Source: Oscillospiraceae bacterium (lineage in GTDB: Bacteria; Bacillota; Clostridia; Oscillospirales; Oscillospiraceae). From it: DNA of 7,168 bases. The position numbers and the translations under genes are program-made. Shown piece by piece: positions 1 to 5,843 of the stretch. Location: NCBI GenBank assembly GCA_028708585.1, contig JAQVYO010000076.1, forward strand, positions 1 to 7,168. Direction: 5' to 3'. Below the pieces are notes generated by a model. That model had not been told where the DNA came from. It did no database searches and worked only from the letters and a program-made list of their open reading frames with translations. The number at the start of each line of letters is the position of its first letter. Within the stretch, counting starts at the first letter, position 1.

Positions 1-6
1 GGAGGT
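1..6 (+). promoter_or_regulatory. Ribosome binding site of ispD
   Basis: GGAGGT lies at the very start of the window, with a 4-nt spacer to the ATG at 11. It is a near-consensus Shine-Dalgarno sequence and settles the ispD start at 11, so the unusual N-terminal extension of that protein is probably really translated. The promoter, if any, is outside the window. Confidence 0.8.
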
Positions 7-10
7 AGAT

Positions 11-751
11 ATGGCGGGTTTTTTTCGAAAATTCTTTTCTTCTCAAGAAGAGAAGAAAATTCCCTTTTGCTCCGCAGTGGTGGCGGCGGCAGGTTCCTCT
101 TCCAGAATGGAGGGGAAGGACAAGTTCTTTGAACTTCTGGGTGGCACTCCCCTGCTGGCCCGCACCCTTTTGGCGCTGGAACATTGTCAAAAGATAGACG
201 AAATTGTCGTCGTTACCCGGAGGGATCGTTTGCTTTATGTAAGCGAGCTGTGCCGGACATTTGGCATTACAAAAGCGATCAAAGTCATCGTGGGCAGTGA
301 CAGCCGAGCAAAATCAGTTCTTTGTGGACTTTTAGAGGTATCTCCCCAAGCGCAGCTGATTGCCATTCACGACGGAGCCCGTCCATTTGCGTCTCCGGGC
401 TTGATTGCCTCAGTGGTAGAGCGCGCGGAAGAAGCAGGGGCCGCCGTTCCGGCTATCGAATTGAAAGATACCATAAAAATTATATCCGGCGGCCAAATCG
501 AATCCACGCCTTCCAGGGACAGCCTTGTGGCGGTACAGACGCCTCAGGTCTTTGAGGCCGCTTTAATTAAAGCGGCCTTGCAGAAAGCTGTGGAAGAATC
601 CTGGAATATTACCGACGATTGCGGTGCGGTGGAGCGGCTGGGCATGCGAATTTCCCTTGTGGAAGGAGCTCCGGAAAATATTAAGCTTACCACACCCGCC
701 GACTTTGCAATGGCGGAAGGAATTTTGACCCTGATGGAGGAAACAGTATAA
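11..751 (+). CDS. ispD: 2-C-methyl-D-erythritol 4-phosphate cytidylyltransferase (IspD)
   Basis: This cytosolic enzyme transfers CMP from CTP to 2-C-methyl-D-erythritol 4-phosphate, an early step of the MEP isoprenoid pathway. The 246-residue protein has the nucleotide-binding loop AAAGSSSRM at residues 25-33, followed by Lys38; by family knowledge Arg32 and Lys38 match the essential Arg/Lys pair that binds CTP phosphates. Further family signatures are GSDSRAKSV (95-103), IHDGARPF (119-126), VQTPQVFE (about 174-181) and a C-terminal ENIKLTTPAD stretch. It is slightly longer than the usual ~230 residues because of a charged/aromatic N-terminal extension of about 18 residues (MAGFFRKFFSSQ...) ahead of the first strand of the Rossmann-like fold. 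Its stop codon overlaps the ispF start by one base (TAATG), so the two are cotranscribed. The gene contains two notable inverted repeats (35-59 and 555-578). The function assignment is firm. Confidence 0.96.
   Translation: MAGFFRKFFSSQEEKKIPFCSAVVAAAGSSSRMEGKDKFFELLGGTPLLARTLLALEHCQKIDEIVVVTRRDRLLYVSELCRTFGITKAIKVIVGSDSRAKSVLCGLLEVSPQAQLIAIHDGARPFASPGLIASVVERAEEAGAAVPAIELKDTIKIISGGQIESTPSRDSLVAVQTPQVFEAALIKAALQKAVEESWNITDDCGAVERLGMRISLVEGAPENIKLTTPADFAMAEGILTLMEETV
35..59. repeat. 10-bp perfect inverted repeat near the ispD start
   Basis: Positions 35-44 (TTTTCTTCTC) are the exact reverse complement of 50-59, with a 5-nt AAGAA spacer. It lies 24 nt downstream of the ispD ATG and encodes residues 9-16 of the N-terminal extension (FSSQEEKK). 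In mRNA it could form a 10-bp stem with a pentaloop close enough to the start codon to influence initiation. The arms are pure pyrimidine and pure purine, and no T-run follows, so it is not a terminator. A regulatory role is only inferred. Confidence 0.6.
555..578. repeat. 24-bp perfect palindrome inside ispD
   Basis: The arm AGGCCGCTTTAA (555-566) is followed immediately by its exact reverse complement (567-578), with no spacer; a further G·T pair would extend it by one. It is in frame in ispD and encodes residues 182-189 (E-A-A-L-I-K-A-A). As RNA it would fold into a GC-rich hairpin with an AATT loop; as DNA it is a symmetric site. No T-tract follows on either strand, so it is not a terminator. 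The symmetry is seen directly; no function is known to me. Confidence 0.8.
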
Positions 752-1227
752 TGAGAGTTGGCCATGGATATGATGTCCATATGCTTGCGGCAGGCAGAAA
801 ACTGATTATGGGGGGGGTACACATTCCATTTGACCGAGGGCTTCTGGGGCATTCTGATGCAGATGTGCTGATACATGCGGTGATGGATGCCTTGCTTGGC
901 GCTGCCGGTCTGGGAGACATCGGCACGCACTTCCCGGACAGCAATCCAGACCTAAAAGACATATCCAGCCTCCAGCTTCTGCGAAAAACGGCGGTTCTTT
1001 TGCAGGAGAAAAGCTGGTATGTGCTCAATGTGGATGCAACGATCATTGCCCAGTATCCAAAGCTTTCCCCTTACATTCCGGAGATGCGGAAAAATATTGC
1101 GCTTCACTTGGGAGCGGAGCCGGAATGCATTAACGTGAAAGCAACAACAGAGGAGGGTCTGGGATTCACCGGCACAGGAAAAGGGATTGCAGCTCATGCG
1201 GTAGCGCTGCTGGAAAAGCGGCAATAA
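751..1227 (+). CDS. ispF: 2-C-methyl-D-erythritol 2,4-cyclodiphosphate synthase (IspF)
   Basis: IspF converts 4-diphosphocytidyl-methylerythritol 2-phosphate to methylerythritol 2,4-cyclodiphosphate with release of CMP, in the MEP pathway. It acts as a cytosolic homotrimer with a metal at the active site. The 158-residue protein is full length for the family and starts with the signature MRVGHGYDVH; Asp8, His10 and His42 match the metal ligands. GHSDADVLIH (33-42), GDIGTHFPDSNP (55-66) and KATTEEGLGFTG (130-141) are all present, including the Thr-Thr/Glu segment that contacts the substrate. The ATG overlaps the ispD stop, and GGAGG (736-740) inside the ispD 3' end serves as ribosome binding site with a spacer of about 10 nt. 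An 8-G run (810-817) lies in codons 20-23. The gene converges on the rluB-type gene. Confidence 0.97.
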   Translation: MRVGHGYDVHMLAAGRKLIMGGVHIPFDRGLLGHSDADVLIHAVMDALLGAAGLGDIGTHFPDSNPDLKDISSLQLLRKTAVLLQEKSWYVLNVDATIIAQYPKLSPYIPEMRKNIALHLGAEPECINVKATTEEGLGFTGTGKGIAAHAVALLEKRQ

Positions 1228-1371
1228 TCTGTTTTAGTGGGCAGAAAAAAGACCGAACCGGGAAAAACTGCACCCGATCGTTCCAGTATCCAGCGCCTTG
1301 AAACTTTAACCTTCTAACTTTAAAATGTGGCTTCACAACGGGGTTTGGCCTTGTTTCAACATAGCGATTGT
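1228..1371. other. Convergent intergenic region between ispF and rluB
   Basis: This 144-bp stretch separates the ends of two converging transcription units. It holds a probable minus-strand terminator (1245-1283). I see no good open reading frame and no clear T-tract terminator for the plus-strand ispDF transcript. The part from about 1284 to 1371 is A/T-richer, with a repeated AACTTTAA-like element near 1303 and 1317 and a distant 7-bp inverted repeat (1298-1304 with 1353-1359), neither strong enough to name. Confidence 0.6.
1245..1283 (-). terminator. Probable Rho-independent terminator of the minus-strand operon
   Basis: Read on the minus strand, GAAC (1283-1280), a GAT bulge and CGGG (1276-1273) can pair with CCCG (1262-1259) and GTTC (1258-1255) around a 10-nt loop. 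A GGTC spacer and then six T residues (1250-1245) follow. An alternative pairing gives a continuous 7-bp stem with two G·U pairs. It lies about 90 nt beyond the rluB-type stop. The stem is modest and the spacer before the T-run is slightly long, so confidence is only moderate. Confidence 0.45.
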
Positions 1372-2076
1372 TTAAAGCTGTTTTAAAAACGCCACTTCTT
1401 CCGGCTCCAGGTACCGCCACTGTCCGGCGCGAAGATCTCCTAAGCGGAGCTTCCCTTCCGCCATTCGTTTTAATCGAACTACGTTTAAGCCGGCCTGTCG
1501 GCACATGCGGCGCACCTGGCGGTTCCGTCCTTCATGGATGGTTACGGATAAAAGGGAGACATTCCCTTCCTGAACCAGCCGGACAGCAGCGGGGCGAAGC
1601 AGAACGCCATCTAAAATGATGCGCCCACAGAGAATTGGAAGCGCAGCGTTCACGTTTCCAGAAACCCAGACAAAATATTCTTTTTCCACTTCATGGGAAG
1701 GATGGGTCACACGATAGGCTACTTCCCCATCATTCGTAAGCAAAAGCAATCCTTCCGAATTCAGATCCAGACGGCCTACCGGAAAGACACGGACACCACA
1801 GTCTTGGGTAAGCTCCCGTACGGTATGCCTTCCCTGTTCGTCCCGCATGGTCGTTACATAGCCCCTGGGTTTGTTCAGCATAAGATACGTATGATCCGCA
1901 GGCTTTGTAACCCGTTTCCCATCCACAACGATTTTATCCGCTTCCAAATTTGCCCTGTCACCCAGATGGGCGGGTGCGCCGTTGATTGTCACCCGCCCCT
2001 GCATGATAAGCTGTTCCGCCTGCCGCCGCGAAGCAATGCCGCAGGCAGATAATAGTTTCTGGATTCGTTCCGGCAT
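1372..2076 (-). CDS. rluB: 23S rRNA pseudouridine synthase, RsuA/RluB family
   Basis: This enzyme isomerises a specific uridine to pseudouridine in rRNA; in the RluB subgroup the target is helix 80-93 region uridine of 23S rRNA. The 234-residue protein begins with an S4 RNA-binding domain (residues 1 to about 60: RIQKLLSACGIASRRQAEQL, then GRVTINGAP). The catalytic domain follows, with LNKPRGYVTT (67-76) and the signature GRLDLNSEGLLLLTNDGE, in which Asp104 is the catalytic aspartate. The C-terminal part carries EGRNRQVRRM, typical of the family. The ATG at 2076 is preceded by AAGGGG with an 8-nt spacer, 18 nt after the carboxypeptidase stop. A location after dac matches the classical rluB position in Firmicutes, which is why I prefer RluB over RsuA or RluE/F; the exact target uridine cannot be read from sequence. 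Confidence 0.9.
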   Translation of the reverse strand: MPERIQKLLSACGIASRRQAEQLIMQGRVTINGAPAHLGDRANLEADKIVVDGKRVTKPADHTYLMLNKPRGYVTTMRDEQGRHTVRELTQDCGVRVFPVGRLDLNSEGLLLLTNDGEVAYRVTHPSHEVEKEYFVWVSGNVNAALPILCGRIILDGVLLRPAAVRLVQEGNVSLLSVTIHEGRNRQVRRMCRQAGLNVVRLKRMAEGKLRLGDLRAGQWRYLEPEEVAFLKQL

Positions 2077-2094
2077 GGATGTAACCCCTTTTTA

Positions 2095-3261
2095 TTACTG
2101 GCTGAAAACTTGATCTTTTTCTTTTCTGTTTGGGTGGGAAATGCGCTGCCAAAGCGTCGGCGGCTTTTTCCGCTGAACGCTTTCGGCATAAACGAGATCG
2201 GTTTTGCCGATCACCATCCCGTTCAGCGTATACCGAAGGGTACCTGCCAAACTGCCGGACTGGATGGGCGCAGGCAAAACTTCTGGCAGTTCAACACTGG
2301 ATTTCACTTCTTCTCCCTCTCTCAAAGGGTAAAGAAGACTTTCTTTCGGACGCAAAGCGACGCTTTCCGCAATACCGCCCGTGACAGGAAGCGAACAGAA
2401 TTCTTCATTGGCATTGCATAGCTGCGCTTCCGGGTATGATTGAAACCCATAGTTGAAAAGGGCGGTCTGATCAGGCCAGTCATTGGGGGCGTTCAGCGTA
2501 ACGGCAATCAGCCATTGATGGTCCCCTTTTTTGGCACAGGTTACCAGGGTGCGCCCGGCCTGTTTGGTAAATCCGGTCTTTCCGCCGATGGCGCCCGGAT
2601 ATTCCCAGAGCATCCGATTGTGATTTTTATAATACCGACTGCCAATGGAAATAGTCTTAGTAGAAAAAATCTTGGAAAACGTCTCGTTTTCCATGGCTGC
2701 TCTGGTGATATAGGCCATATCCAGCGCGGTGGAATAATGGTTATCCGCGCTAAGCCCACTGGGATTCACAAAATGCGTATGATGAAGGCCGAGAGATGTA
2801 GCCTTTTGATTCATAAGATGCGCAAATTTTTCCGTATTGCCTGCAAGATGTCCTGCAATGGCCAAGGCCGCATCATTTCCAGAATCAAGAAGCAATCCGT
2901 ACAACAGTTCCTCCATCGTGACAGTTTCCCCAGGCTTTAAATAAATGGAAGACCCTTCGGTTCGCGTATATTCTTCTTTGATGAGAACCTTTTCATTCAA
3001 ACCAGCGCGCTCCACCGCAACCAGACCCGTCATAATTTTTGTAATACTGGCAATGGGCTGCTCTTCCTGGCTGTTTTTGGCATAGAGAACCCGTCCACTG
3101 ATACCATCCATTAAAACCGCGCATCGGGCGGACAGTTCCGGCTCCTTCGCTGGTTCCTGAGCCCGCGCTTGCACGGTGAAAGACATAAGAAGCAAAAGGG
3201 CCGTCAGAAGTGCCGCTCCTTTTTGGGGATGGGAAGTGGGTTTTTGCGCTCTTTTTTTCAT
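2095..3261 (-). CDS. D-alanyl-D-alanine carboxypeptidase (peptidase S11, DacB/DacF type)
   Basis: This penicillin-binding protein removes the terminal D-alanine from peptidoglycan pentapeptide stems outside the membrane, limiting cross-linking. The 388-residue protein has a signal peptide (basic MKKRAQK..., hydrophobic core about 15-30, probable cleavage after ARA at 32-34). The three penicillin-binding motifs are intact: SITK (Ser72 nucleophile, Lys75), SGN (127-129) and KTG (228-230). A PBP5-type C-terminal beta domain occupies about 265-355. The tail includes PPTLWQRIS and then polar residues, with no transmembrane helix, so any membrane attachment would be by a weak amphipathic segment. 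An ATG with AGGTG about 8 nt upstream supports the start. Its place after scpAB and ytfJ suggests a sporulation or cortex role like Bacillus DacB/DacF, but a vegetative role cannot be excluded. Confidence 0.95.
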   Translation of the reverse strand: MKKRAQKPTSHPQKGAALLTALLLLMSFTVQARAQEPAKEPELSARCAVLMDGISGRVLYAKNSQEEQPIASITKIMTGLVAVERAGLNEKVLIKEEYTRTEGSSIYLKPGETVTMEELLYGLLLDSGNDAALAIAGHLAGNTEKFAHLMNQKATSLGLHHTHFVNPSGLSADNHYSTALDMAYITRAAMENETFSKIFSTKTISIGSRYYKNHNRMLWEYPGAIGGKTGFTKQAGRTLVTCAKKGDHQWLIAVTLNAPNDWPDQTALFNYGFQSYPEAQLCNANEEFCSLPVTGGIAESVALRPKESLLYPLREGEEVKSSVELPEVLPAPIQSGSLAGTLRYTLNGMVIGKTDLVYAESVQRKKPPTLWQRISHPNRKEKDQVFSQ

Positions 3262-3279
3262 ATTGCGTCACCTGTTTCC

Positions 3280-3297
3280 GGTTGGAGAAAACCAACC
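3280..3297. repeat. Stem-loop upstream of the carboxypeptidase gene
   Basis: GGTTGG (3280-3285) and CCAACC (3292-3297) form a perfect 6-bp stem with a 6-nt loop, in the 58-nt gap between ytfJ and the carboxypeptidase gene. On the minus-strand mRNA it ends a few bases before the AGGTG ribosome binding site. No T-run follows, so it is not a terminator. It might shield or expose the binding site or stabilise a processed mRNA end; this is inference. Confidence 0.4.
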
Positions 3298-3319
3298 CAA
3301 GATAACGCTATTATGGGAA

Positions 3320-3718
3320 TCAGAACTCCTCTTTATCCTTCTTCTTTTTGATAAAATCTGTTATTTTATCCACAATTTCCGGAACCAACTCAACCATCCG
3401 GTCCACTGTTCCGGAAGCGGGCGGGGCAACGGGCAAAAGCTTTACCGTATCCCCGTTTATCACTAAAAAGGCAATGGGAGAAAGACTGACGCCAGCACCG
3501 CAGCCACCGCCAAAAGAATTATCCTGGCCGGGCTGCTGATTCTTGGAGGCGAAATCTGAACCCCCCGCGGAAAAGCCAAAGCTGACTTTAGAAACCGGAA
3601 TAATCGTAATACCCTCTACCGTCCGGATAGGATCGCCCACAATGGTATTTACATCAACCATTTCCTTGATTTTCTGCATGGTTGTAGACATTAAATCGCT
3701 AATAGGATGCCGTTCCAT
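3320..3718 (-). CDS. ytfJ: Spore protein YtfJ / GerW family
   Basis: The family is small, soluble and made in the developing spore of Bacillus and Clostridia; in Bacillus subtilis GerW/YtfJ is needed for normal germination behaviour, and its biochemical role is not settled. The 132-residue protein starts MERHPISDLMSTTMQKIKEM, followed by the conserved VGDPI (27-31), GITIIPVSKVSFGFSAGGS (36-54), a glycine-rich turn GGGCGAG (70-76) and SPIAFLVINGDTVKLLPV (80-97). The C terminus is lysine-rich (IKKKKDKEE). The ATG at 3718 has AAAGGAG with a 6-nt spacer. It is a little shorter than the ~150-residue Bacillus protein. It follows the DUF2953 gene by 69 nt, the longest gap in the operon, which leaves room for an internal start of transcription, though I could not identify a sporulation-sigma promoter there. 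Confidence 0.93.
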   Translation of the reverse strand: MERHPISDLMSTTMQKIKEMVDVNTIVGDPIRTVEGITIIPVSKVSFGFSAGGSDFASKNQQPGQDNSFGGGCGAGVSLSPIAFLVINGDTVKLLPVAPPASGTVDRMVELVPEIVDKITDFIKKKKDKEEF

Positions 3719-3787
3719 ACAAAACTCCTTTCAGACCGCGTCGAGCATGGCAAAACAAAAAGCAAACGCAACCAAACGTACCGAATG

Positions 3788-4465
3788 CTAAAAGTTTTGA
3801 TCCGCATCGCGACCGCCCCGCATCTCGCTTGTCCTGCGGGAAGACAAATTTTTGCCGTCTTCCGGATGCAAAGCCAAAACCGTTCTACTCGTCTTCGGCT
3901 TTGCATCTTTTGCCTTACCGTCTGTTCCATGTTTTTTTACATAGTCTTTCAAAAATTCCAAGCCAATGAAAAGGATTTGGCCAACCCGAAGAGATGCAAC
4001 CGCTTTTCCGTATATTTCCGATTTTTTCAAAGTATAGCTTACCCCGGTTCGGAAGTTTCGATTCCGAATGGTAAATTGCTGCTCGAGTATGGGAATCAGA
4101 ACACCGATGCTGGCAGAGGCAAGTCCAAAACCCATAGCAGCCCAAACCGGATTCCCCGCAGCGGCAAGGTAATCAATTTGCAAATCATCGATGACCAATT
4201 TTTTGCGAATACGAGCTGCGGCCTTTCCAATGTGTTCCAACAGGTCTCGGAACGCCTCTACCGTTCCCCCCTGCTTTCCTTCTTTTTCTTGCTTTGTTTT
4301 CTCTTTCGGTTTCTTTTCCTTTGGATACAGTCTGATGCAGACAGGTCCGGCGCGGACAATTGCCGAAGCGCCATTGCGACCATATTCGGCAATCACGCGT
4401 ATAGGAAGCAACAGGAAAAAAACAATCAGCAAAATCAAAGCAGCGATGATATATAGTGCAATCAT
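3788..4465 (-). CDS. DUF2953 membrane-anchored protein (YtfI-like)
   Basis: The biochemical function is unknown; the family is common in spore-forming Firmicutes, next to ytfJ. The 225-residue protein has one clear N-terminal membrane segment (about residues 3-22), followed by a short beta-rich stretch (VRAGPVCIRLYPK, 36-48) and a highly charged lysine/glutamate linker (48-63). The conserved core comes after it, with IDDLQIDYLAAAGNPVWAAM (about 91-110) and a hydrophobic helix reaching residue 126. The last ~60 residues include VGQILFIGLEF and a basic, polar tail. The ATG at 4465 has GAGG overlapping the scpB stop with a 7-nt spacer, implying translational coupling. The family call rests on N-terminal architecture, the mid-protein motif and ytfJ adjacency. 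Confidence 0.82.
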   Translation of the reverse strand: MIALYIIAALILLIVFFLLLPIRVIAEYGRNGASAIVRAGPVCIRLYPKEKKPKEKTKQEKEGKQGGTVEAFRDLLEHIGKAAARIRKKLVIDDLQIDYLAAAGNPVWAAMGFGLASASIGVLIPILEQQFTIRNRNFRTGVSYTLKKSEIYGKAVASLRVGQILFIGLEFLKDYVKKHGTDGKAKDAKPKTSRTVLALHPEDGKNLSSRRTSEMRGGRDADQNF

Positions 4466-4474
4466 GCAAAAACC

Positions 4475-5005
4475 TCAATGATTTGATTCTTCCCCGTTCT
4501 GGGGAAGCTCAGGAAGCTCTTCAAGAGAAGACAATCCGAACACACGAAGAAACGCGTTTGTGGTGCGATATAAAATAGGCCGACCGGGAACTGCCAGCCG
4601 CCCGTCTTCCACAATCATTCCGCGTTCCAAAAGCAGATTGATGGTATAGGCGCTGTCCACTCCCCGAAATTGATCGATATAGGCCCTTGTCACTGGCTGG
4701 TAATAAGCTACAATAGAAGCGACCTCCAACGCAGCGGAAGAAAGCCGGGGCGGTTTGTTTCGGTTCAGAATTTGGCGGATGCACTCCGCATATTCTGGCG
4801 CGGAGCATAGTTGATAGGTACCTTCCAATTTTAAAAGGCGGATTCCCCTATGTTCCAACTTGTATTGTTCGGAGAGATGTTTTGCGGCGGTGTCCACCGT
4901 TTTCTGGTCAAGCTTCAATGTTTTACAAAGGCGTTCTTGACTGACTGGGTCCCCCGCCGCAAATAGTATGCCCTCTAAAAGGCATTCTATGTCTTTTATT
5001 TCCAT
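4475..5005 (-). CDS. scpB: Segregation and condensation protein B (ScpB)
   Basis: ScpB is a winged-helix dimer that binds the middle of ScpA and regulates the SMC ATPase, which organises and separates the chromosome. The 176-residue protein opens with MEIKDIECLLEGILFAAGDP, typical of the family. The second winged-helix domain carries LSSAALEVASIVAYYQPVTR, then RGVDSAYTINLLLERGMI, PGRPILYRTT and FLRVFGLSSLEELPELP, all hallmark ScpB blocks. I chose the ATG at 5005: it aligns with the family N terminus and has AGGA 9 nt upstream. A longer frame from a TTG at 5044 would overlap scpA and has no ribosome binding site. The start is 22 nt after the scpA stop. The tail is short and acidic. Confidence 0.95.
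   Translation of the reverse strand: MEIKDIECLLEGILFAAGDPVSQERLCKTLKLDQKTVDTAAKHLSEQYKLEHRGIRLLKLEGTYQLCSAPEYAECIRQILNRNKPPRLSSAALEVASIVAYYQPVTRAYIDQFRGVDSAYTINLLLERGMIVEDGRLAVPGRPILYRTTNAFLRVFGLSSLEELPELPQNGEESNH
4489..4507. repeat. Stem-loop at the scpB 3' end
   Basis: CTTCCCC (4489-4495) and GGGGAAG (4501-4507) form a perfect 7-bp stem with a 5-nt loop, within the last codons of scpB and about 25-40 nt upstream of the DUF2953 start. No T-tract follows on the minus strand, so it is not a terminator. It could affect coupling or mRNA stability at this junction; that is inference. Confidence 0.45.
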
Positions 5006-5027
5006 TCTAAAACATCCTAAATAAAAA

Positions 5028-5843
5028 TCAAGAAAAATTTTCAATGTTGGGGGTTATGTTTTTTTGTTTTTTCAGGGAAGAAGCAAGGCGCACTGCATAC
5101 CCGCCTTTCCCCTCCTCCAGCCGGATTCGCCGCATCCGAATCAGCTCCAGCAGAGCAAGAAAGGCTGCCACCAGCTCAGTGCGGCTTTGACTGCCGCGAA
5201 ACAGGGCGGACAAGGAGCTAGGGCCGGACTGAACCAACCGGGAAAGAAGTTCGTCTGCTTTTGTCTCCACCGGATAGGGATCTTGCGGTACAATTTGTTC
5301 AAAAATGCACATCGGCGGCGGCGTCCTTTGTACCATACGGGAGAAAAGCTGCGCCATTGCCTTGTCCAAATCCTCCGGGCAGTGTTTTAGGGACAAAGGC
5401 GCAGCTGATTTTGGCGGTTCCGGCGGTTTCACAATGCAGTTTACGCCTTGATTATAGTTTTCTCCCAAAAGATTGGCCGTTTCTTTCAGTTTTCCAAATG
5501 CCTCTCCTTGGCGCCTCTGTTCCAGGGAACGAACTAATTCCTCCATTTCGGATGGCGGCCCTTGGTGCGCGGCATTCAAAAGCATTTTTGTTTTTATGTA
5601 AATTAAATGAGCTGCCATTGCGACAAATTCGCTGGCAATTTCCAAATCCATCTGTTGCCGCTTCTGAAGATAAGCAAGATATTGATCCAGAATAAAGGAA
5701 ACGGAGATATCCTGAATTTCAATCTTATTCTTTTCTAGAAGGTGCAAAATCAGGTCCAAAGGGCCGGTGAAATCCTGAAGCGGCTCTCTGGAGGATTTCA
5801 CCACCTTTTTCAAATGAAAAATTGGAGCGTCCAGCCGAATCAC
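5028..5843 (-). CDS. scpA: Segregation and condensation protein A (ScpA, kleisin)
   Basis: ScpA is the kleisin subunit that bridges the SMC dimer heads, with ScpB, in the chromosome condensation complex. The signature DFTGPLDLILHLLEKNKIEI is at residues 24-43, followed by ILDQYLAYLQ and a helix-rich SMC-neck-binding region (ASEFVAMAAHLIYIKTKMLL). The middle is charged and proline-containing (PPEPPKSAAP), and the C terminus is a winged-helix domain (RTELVAAFLALLELIRMRRI). The length from the GTG at 5843 is 271 residues, slightly above the usual ~250. The start is uncertain: that GTG is itself part of AGAGGTGAT, which looks like a Shine-Dalgarno sequence, and a CTG at 5834 (giving a protein beginning M-D-A-P-I-F-H-L) is better spaced from it. 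The gene begins 3 nt after the metalloprotease stop. Confidence 0.94.
   Translation of the reverse strand: MIRLDAPIFHLKKVVKSSREPLQDFTGPLDLILHLLEKNKIEIQDISVSFILDQYLAYLQKRQQMDLEIASEFVAMAAHLIYIKTKMLLNAAHQGPPSEMEELVRSLEQRRQGEAFGKLKETANLLGENYNQGVNCIVKPPEPPKSAAPLSLKHCPEDLDKAMAQLFSRMVQRTPPPMCIFEQIVPQDPYPVETKADELLSRLVQSGPSSLSALFRGSQSRTELVAAFLALLELIRMRRIRLEEGKGGYAVRLASSLKKQKNITPNIENFS

Noticed and set aside
1204..1222. Possible hairpin at the ispF 3' end (CGCT/AGCG)
   Set aside because: Only 4 bp of stem, inside coding sequence, and the following bases are not a clean T-run.
1298..1359. 7-bp inverted repeat TTGAAAC/GTTTCAA spanning about 60 bp after ispF
   Set aside because: The 48-nt loop has no supporting inner pairing and there is no T-tract, so it is not a credible terminator or structured RNA.
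3350..3370. 8-bp inverted repeat GATAAAAT/ATTTTATC with a 5-nt spacer near the ytfJ 3' end
   Set aside because: It is A/T-rich, lies in codons for a conserved-looking helix and lysine tail, and A/T-rich repeats of this size arise easily; no T-run follows on the coding strand.
3719..3800. Sigma-G or sigma-F type promoter upstream of ytfJ
   Set aside because: GCATT and TTG-like boxes can be picked out, but none has a matching partner at the right spacing.
3707..4456. Long plus-strand open frame (249 codons) opposite DUF2953
   Set aside because: Antisense shadow of a recognised family; its translation is rich in Arg, Ser, Phe and Asn with no domain, and it has no ribosome binding site.
5006..5044. 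Longer scpB from a TTG at 5044
   Set aside because: No ribosome binding site, 17-nt overlap with scpA, and the added residues (IFLDFYLGCF) do not resemble ScpB, whereas the ATG at 5005 matches the family start.
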